Shown here in pieces: positions 58,699 to 64,000 of a stretch of DNA of 64,000 nucleotides (position 1 is its first letter; the number at the start of each line of letters is the position of its first letter). A program made the position numbers and the translations under genes. Source of the DNA: Prostheceraeus crozeri (Eukaryota; Platyhelminthes; Polycladida; Euryleptidae); the NCBI GenBank assembly GCA_907163375.1, contig CAJQUW010014298.1:62001-126000 (forward strand), in the 5' to 3' direction. Under the pieces are notes generated by a model. It made no database searches, was not told where the DNA came from, and saw only the letters and a program-made list of their open reading frames with translations.

Positions 58699-58893
58699 AA
58701 GGCCTCAGCCACACTGCGAGCTTTTCCAAGCGTTTCCGAGCAAAGCGTTTTGCAGCAAATATAAAGTCATCATTACAGCAGTTGCAGACTGCCACACTGC
58801 GAGCAAGGTAGACCAGATCGATTGATAGCTTGCGGAGATACGTTTGCTCGGGACGCTCGTGTTTGCTTTGCTTTCAGTGTGGCTGAGGCCTAA
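58699..58893. mobile_element. 195-bp MITE-like element
   Basis: AAGGCCTCAGCCACACTG at the left end is mirrored by CAGTGTGGCTGAGGCCTAAG at the right. GCCACACTGCGAGC also recurs once inside (about 58790). No gene lies inside. The target duplication is unclear. Confidence 0.65.
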
Positions 58894-59676
58894 GGAGGGT
58901 ATTCCTTTCTTGTTTTCTTAAATGAGCATCAGACCGATGATTATTGGTTGCAGTAACAATACAACTATGGAGGTGTGATGATGATTAAGTCTAGATATAA
59001 TTTATTTCATTGAAATCGAATGAAATGTTCCCGTCTTGAATCGGTTTTAAGAAAATAATGCATGTAACAGCAAACGCGGAGCTGCATAATGGAAGATTAT
59101 CAACAGCGTTTCACAATTAAATAGGCATTGTACGCTGCAACATGTTGTAATTTTTTTCGCAGTTGGTTTGAATTTCTGTACCTTTTATGGCAACAAAAAA
59201 TTGCTATATTTGACATCTGCACCAGTATAATGTTCTGAAAAATCATAGCTATGATTACAAACTGAAATCACTATTTAGTTAATTTTTGATTGAGAAAATC
59301 CATTGACAAGACGATCAAAGCAAGATTACTTTTACCACTGCATGAACACAAATTCACAGCATTAATAGTGCAAACGGAAAGTTTGAGCAACTTATGACTG
59401 TTGCCATTACTAATATCTAATATGTATCACAGCCCGACTTATTTTGTTGTTTAAGCAATGCTGATAGCATATAAGCGGAGCAGACATGTTGAAACAGGGC
59501 AATGAAACAATGAAACCTCAACTATCAATTCGCTATTTAAGATCCGGGACGCAGACGATTTACATGATTTGCATGATTTGCATGATTACATGATTTACAT
59601 GATTGTATTCAATAATCAGCGCATGAAATCTATTTGCATCGTTGACTGGGTGACCTGACAGTACAGGATGGAAATA
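58894..59676. repeat. No gene; short minisatellite of CATGATTTGC-type units
   Basis: At 59556-59607 the words ACGATTTACATGATTTGC, CATGATTTGC, CATGATTACATGATTTAC and CATGATTG form about five tandem variants of a 9-11-bp unit. The rest of the stretch shows nothing. Confidence 0.5.
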
Positions 59677-59880
59677 GCATCATGCCATGAAGACAGACAT
59701 AAATACTGCCCTATAGACCGGCAGAACTTTGACTTTGGAGTTTGCAAGAAATGTTCTTTGGAACATCGCAAACAGATAAATAGTGACAAAGGTCATTTCA
59801 GTCTAAGTGAGATACGGAGCCAAGTCCAAGTTCTGCCGGTCTATAGGGCAGCATTCATGTCTGCCTTCATAGCATGACGC
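59677..59880. mobile_element. 204-bp MITE with ~60-bp inverted arms
   Basis: The left end GCATCATGCCATGAAGACAG continues through CTGCCCTATAGACCGGCAGA (59709-59728). The right end mirrors both, with few mismatches. The interior is about 80 bp and non-coding. No clear target duplication was found. The 69-codon frame across it is incidental. Confidence 0.7.
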
Positions 59881-61071
59881 ATTTTGATAAAAGCACAATT
59901 ATGATGTACTGTAGGCCTATGGATGCCCGTTCTTAGTATTGTTCTTGATCTGTAGTTACCACATTAATAAATTTTAAAGTAATCTCAGCAGCTATTCCAT
60001 GATCAATTCATCATAATGTCCACAGTCATTGTGTAAGTTCGTGATGATGTTTATAAACATTGTCGAGATGATGATGGTGATGTCCATCAAGGGTCGGGAC
60101 TTCGTAATCAACTAGCAAACCCGTGACCATTGGTCAGCCTTCTCTCCTTGTACATGTAGTTATCATCTCGACGATCTCGACGATCTCGTGACCTCGTGCT
60201 GCACCTACCTTTATAATTCCATTGACTCTGGATTGAGTGATAAACCTGCGAAATCGTATTTGCCTGTGATTGTTGTTCCTAAGCTTTGAGTAATTTTCTA
60301 CCATGTTTATGTGTGTATAAAAATGTCCAATTACAATTCACGTTGGAATAAAACACTTGTTATTATTGTCAGTGTAATAATCATTATTTTATTTCATTTT
60401 GCTTGATATCAGAGGTCGTCGGAAATTTGCTCTTACACGCCACGAAGTTTTTTAGCCGAAGCTCAAACACGACACGATCGCGAAATCCAAACTACCTATG
60501 ACTAGGACGAAAGTAACAGGAAATTCATTTTGCGAGAAATTCATTTAATAATTTTCAATACAAAATAATAATTGACTAGAGGAGATTCACCAGCCTATAG
60601 AAACAACAAAGAATTTGAATATGATTTAAAGTTTAATTATTACTGTAGAATGATTGCAGATCTGTGGCCGATACAACGAAAAGCTTTGATTATCAAGCTG
60701 CACTGCACTCAGACTACACCGGTTATTGAGAAGTCAAAATTTCGGAATTCTCCATCTGTTTTTCTGCAGTAAAGTACACTTCACGAGCCTTCGATGGTTC
60801 TCGGTGCACCTTACTCATGTGATGAAAATCTGGATGTGCCCTCAGCCCGATTGATCATAGACATGTACTGGACCACAACGAGGACGAAATAGACGCAAAG
60901 TGGCAATCAGTATGAAACGATCAATCAGAAGATGCTATGAACACAGAAAATGAACACGATAAGAAATGCGATGAATGAGAAATTTACAATAAAGTCATAA
61001 ATTCAAAATAATCCTAAAAGCAATATTCAGTAAATGTATATATATAAGTAGCCTGCATCAACGTTCAGCTG
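59881..61071. other. No supported gene
   Basis: CTCGACGATCTCGACGATCT at about 60173-60195 is a small tandem repeat of 11 bp. No coding motif is seen. Confidence 0.5.
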
Positions 61072-61130
61072 TAACTATCTTCAGGTAAAAAGGAAGTTAT
61101 AAAAGTTTCCTTTTTACCTGAAGATAGTTA
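61072..61130. repeat. Perfect 24-bp-arm stem-loop
   Basis: TAACTATCTTCAGGTAAAAA plus GGAA at 61072-61095 is exactly inverted at 61107-61130, with an 11-base loop. The perfect pairing stands out against the worn repeats around it. It could be a tiny MITE, a structured RNA stem or a recent inverted duplication. Confidence 0.75.
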
Positions 61131-63419
61131 ACGGATGTTAACTGAAATTAATTGTAAAAAATAACAAAAAAGAAAATAAAACCACCATCTTTCAATATTG
61201 GCTCTTTCCAATCACATTCAAAACATGAAAAATAGCCAAGACAATATATTCTGCCTGTACTGCATGATGCAGCACGGCAAAATGTCATTTTGAAGTTAAC
61301 AGTTAGTTATAAAATGCAGTCTGCATCCCTCTCCTGATGTGTGGTATATAAATGTGAATCACCCATTTTATGATCAACAATTGATTAGCAGTCCAAAATA
61401 ATTAGCTCCCAACTATGCTAAATTTTATCACTACAAAAACATATATGCTTACGACCTCATCATTTCTCACGATCATCATCCTAAAATTTCAACTGGTATT
61501 GGTTTCTTGATGCTGAAAGGAATGCACTTCTAGAAAGCTGACGCGCTCGAACAATATAATTCAATGAATAGGAATGATGCATCGTCAGTGATGATGATGA
61601 TGATAATGACGAACAACTGAAACCAATGAGCGCCTGTGTGCACATTTATCGAATTCGTCCCTGACTGTCATCATCGTCGATCTCCTATGCAAGTGAATGC
61701 GTAGAAAGACAGTGAAATAAAGCTTTTATGAGAGATATTTTTCCCATGACCACCCCACGTGAATCTTGGCACAATGCCCCATTCCCATCAAAATACCTGT
61801 AGATATGACAACCAAATTTTTAATCTTAAGCGCAGCTGAAAATTAGTAAATGCAGTCATCCCATTGCCAAAGATTTTTTTCTTAAGTTGTATTTTCTTTC
61901 AACAATCTTCATCGATTTCTCAAATTTGAAAGTTAAACCTAGTTATTAAGTCACGTTTTATAGTTTGACAATATTATTGTTGGTGTGTTGGATAAACCTA
62001 TAAGCTTAAGAAGCATTTCAAGTCAAGTCAAGTAATCGCATACTTCGAAAGCAATGAAAATCATGAATTAGAGCAGTGTCTGCGACCAATAGACATGAAG
62101 CAAAAAAGCAGCACAAACTGCGTACAAAAAATGACAAAGGAAACACGAAAAATGCAAAGTATTTGCATCATATACGAGCATCTAATAGAGACAGTGTTCA
62201 AGCATTTTTTATCAATTTTTTGCAACAATTATAGATATCTTAAATATCCTTTGTCTGATTCCTAATCATTTTTTAATTTTTCAAAATTTTAGAATCATCG
62301 AATATTATCGTTTGACTTGGAGAAGGGAGCCTTTGAGGCTTGAAATTCTTTTCGGGTTTTTGATGGTTTGCAGCTGTCAGGTTGGATATCGAAAGTACCA
62401 AATTATTTGGTATTTGTTTTCACATCATCCAGGTGTGCATTCCACATACTTTAAAATTAGATAAAGCAAGTGCTTATGCCTTCCGTCAAATGAACGTTTA
62501 AGTGATGTGCAAATTATTATTTTATTGATTAAATTTGAAATATGCGTAACACTTTAATCACGAACGGAATACGCAATCGTGGTTGTATCCAACTCGATGA
62601 CTGCTGTGTGTTATATCAAAACACATTTCGCATGCAGTCGAAATAAGCAATTGCTAAATTATAGCTATGTAATGGTGACATGCCATTTTGATGTCCATCG
62701 ATGGCTGTTATCAAAATCTGTATATCTACGAACCTGTTTGCACAACAACAGAATTAACATGCTAGCTGTCGCAATCGTCTTTTTAAAATCAGGGCCTGTC
62801 ACTTTCCAAGTTACAGCAGACTGCTTCAAATAACCGTTATACCAGACGCCGGATCGTTAATGGATCATGTCCGCATCAAAGTGTTACCTGATTGGAATCA
62901 CGAAATGTAATTACCAGAACTCACATGGCTGTATGCCCTTATTAAGCTTATACAAAACTAAAGGAAAGTCAATCGAGTTCAATTTGTTTACTTTGGAGTC
63001 ATATTTGCCATGGCGAATGCTACAATCACTAAAAGTTCTGTCATATGAAGAATGAGCGCAGACTGCCATTGAATGTCAAATGTTGTACGGGTTCCTTATC
63101 CCCACCTTATACTAAAGCAGTGGCCGATTTCATGAAATTAGCGCTACTATACCCACAGGTTTACTACATCGGACTGTCAAGGACGCGGCTTTGCATTAGT
63201 TATAGGGACACATGATGCGTGAAACGTCACCATTGCCATTTTTAAGCTCCACAGTAAAACTGTAACCTTTATGAAATCAGTTCCTGGCATCTAAACTGTG
63301 TTCGTAGCTAATATTGCTATACAGGATGGTACAAAATCAATAAATAGTGGGAACAATGCAATACAGAGATTTTTTACCAGAACAACATCGTTTTTCTGCG
63401 GGTTTCTCTGGTGTTAAAA
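61131..63419. other. No supported gene
   Basis: About 2.3 kb of AT-rich DNA with a short GATGATGATGATGATAATGA run near 61589. Short open frames (for example 62579-62833) have no motif. Confidence 0.5.
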
Positions 63420-63432
63420 AAATGCAATACAT

Positions 63433-63824
63433 GTTAACACAAGTAACCTGCAATTGATAAATTTATCAAATCTCAACAGATGTAACCACCACAAGACATG
63501 TTCCGGCCTGTTGGGCCTCATCAGTCGTGGGTAGGTTTGAAATGGGTTTGAACAGCGTTGTAATCAGTAGTGCCTGCGTCAAGCGCCTCAATCTCGGATG
63601 CCGTATTAAGTGATTGCAGAATATCCACCCTCCACGTGCCTGCGTTAAAGCAATACCTTCCTGGCTGATTCACGCTGTCAACAGATGGTCCGGTGGCCTT
63701 GTGGTTAGTGGGCATGCTTCCACGTCCTCTAGCTTCAGCGTCGCTGGTTCAAACCTACCCACAACTGATGAGGCCCAACAGGCCAAAACATGTCTCGTGG
63801 TGGTTACATATGTTGAGATTTGAT
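63433..63824 (+). repeat. tRNA-derived short repeat with ~80-bp inverted flanks and 13-bp target duplication
   Basis: The 13-bp sequence AAATGCAATACAT occurs at 63420-63432 and 63825-63837, which looks like a retroposition target duplication. A tRNA-like core lies at about 63687-63760, with GGCCTTGTGGTTAGTGGG as A-box region and GGTTCAAACC as B box. The outer parts 63461-63539 and 63750-63828 are inverted copies (ATCAAATCTCAACA, CATGTTCCGGCCTGTTGGGC, CTCATCAGTCGTGGGTAGGT and their mirrors). The left arm therefore includes a reversed partial copy of the tRNA 3' region. Confidence 0.6.
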
Positions 63825-63837
63825 AAATGCAATACAT

Positions 63838-64000
63838 ATACATAAAAATATATAAAATAATATACAAAAACTTTACAGCTAAGAGCACCCCATAATACTG
63901 CATGACAATCTGTATTGATCTATGTTTTCGAAGACAAAAACTGCAGAAACTCAATAACGCAAAATTTTAAGATTGTTGTGAGAACATAAGAACAGTGTCC
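63838..64000. other. No supported gene
   Basis: Short AT-rich end of the window without features. Confidence 0.5.

Noticed and set aside
58397-58825. 142-codon plus-strand frame
   Set aside because: It starts at TTG, has no motif, and its 3' third is MITE sequence.
1-64000. LTR retrotransposon or retrovirus copies
   Set aside because: I looked for paired direct terminal repeats and for Gag, protease or integrase motifs and saw none. The long repeats present are inverted.

Overview
The window is eukaryotic, AT-rich, repeat-dense DNA. No complete host gene, rRNA or bacterial-style operon could be supported. The mix of DNA transposons (piggyBac, Tc1, pogo, hAT), LINE and Penelope fragments, tRNA-derived short repeats, and the many copies of the palindromic octamer TAGGCCTA suggest a marine invertebrate, perhaps an echinoderm or another invertebrate deuterostome. 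The taxon is an inference only. Almost every recognisable protein match belongs to a mobile element.

Layout. 0-8 kb: a partial tRNA-like repeat, a possible LINE scrap, an element bounded by short inverted repeats (2600-3844), and a minus-strand hAT-type C-terminal coding region (5550-6644). 8.8-13.1 kb: one copy of a dispersed repeat, split by a 2.4-kb piggyBac element with TTAA duplications, then a LINE 3' end. 13.2-15.6 kb: a second, worn LINE and a MITE-like inverted repeat. 16.1-20.4 kb: a 4.29-kb near-perfect palindrome with a 6-bp target duplication; each arm carries five G/C-run boxes, a TATA box and intron-like signals. 21.4 kb: a tRNA-like gene. 26.1-27.3 kb: a decayed Tc1 transposon. 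28.2-33.8 kb: a 5.59-kb foldback element with a 9-bp target duplication and arms built from a 372-bp tandem repeat. 37.8-46 kb: a relative of that foldback, more copies of the dispersed repeat, and a second palindrome (42.2-43.6 kb). 48 kb: a Penelope-like 3' end. 50.2-53.6 kb: a pogo-type transposon nested inside a Tc1/mariner-type MITE. 54.3-59.9 kb: a hAT MITE with an 8-bp target duplication and further small inverted-repeat elements. 63.4-63.8 kb: a tRNA-derived short repeat whose flanks form an ~80-bp inverted repeat.

The parts do not form a pathway. The window reads as a graveyard of mobile elements with several nested insertions whose order can be worked out. The two most unusual structures are the 16.1-20.4 kb palindrome and the 28.2-33.8 kb foldback. 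Their ends and target duplications show that they moved as units, yet neither carries a transposase that I can recognise.
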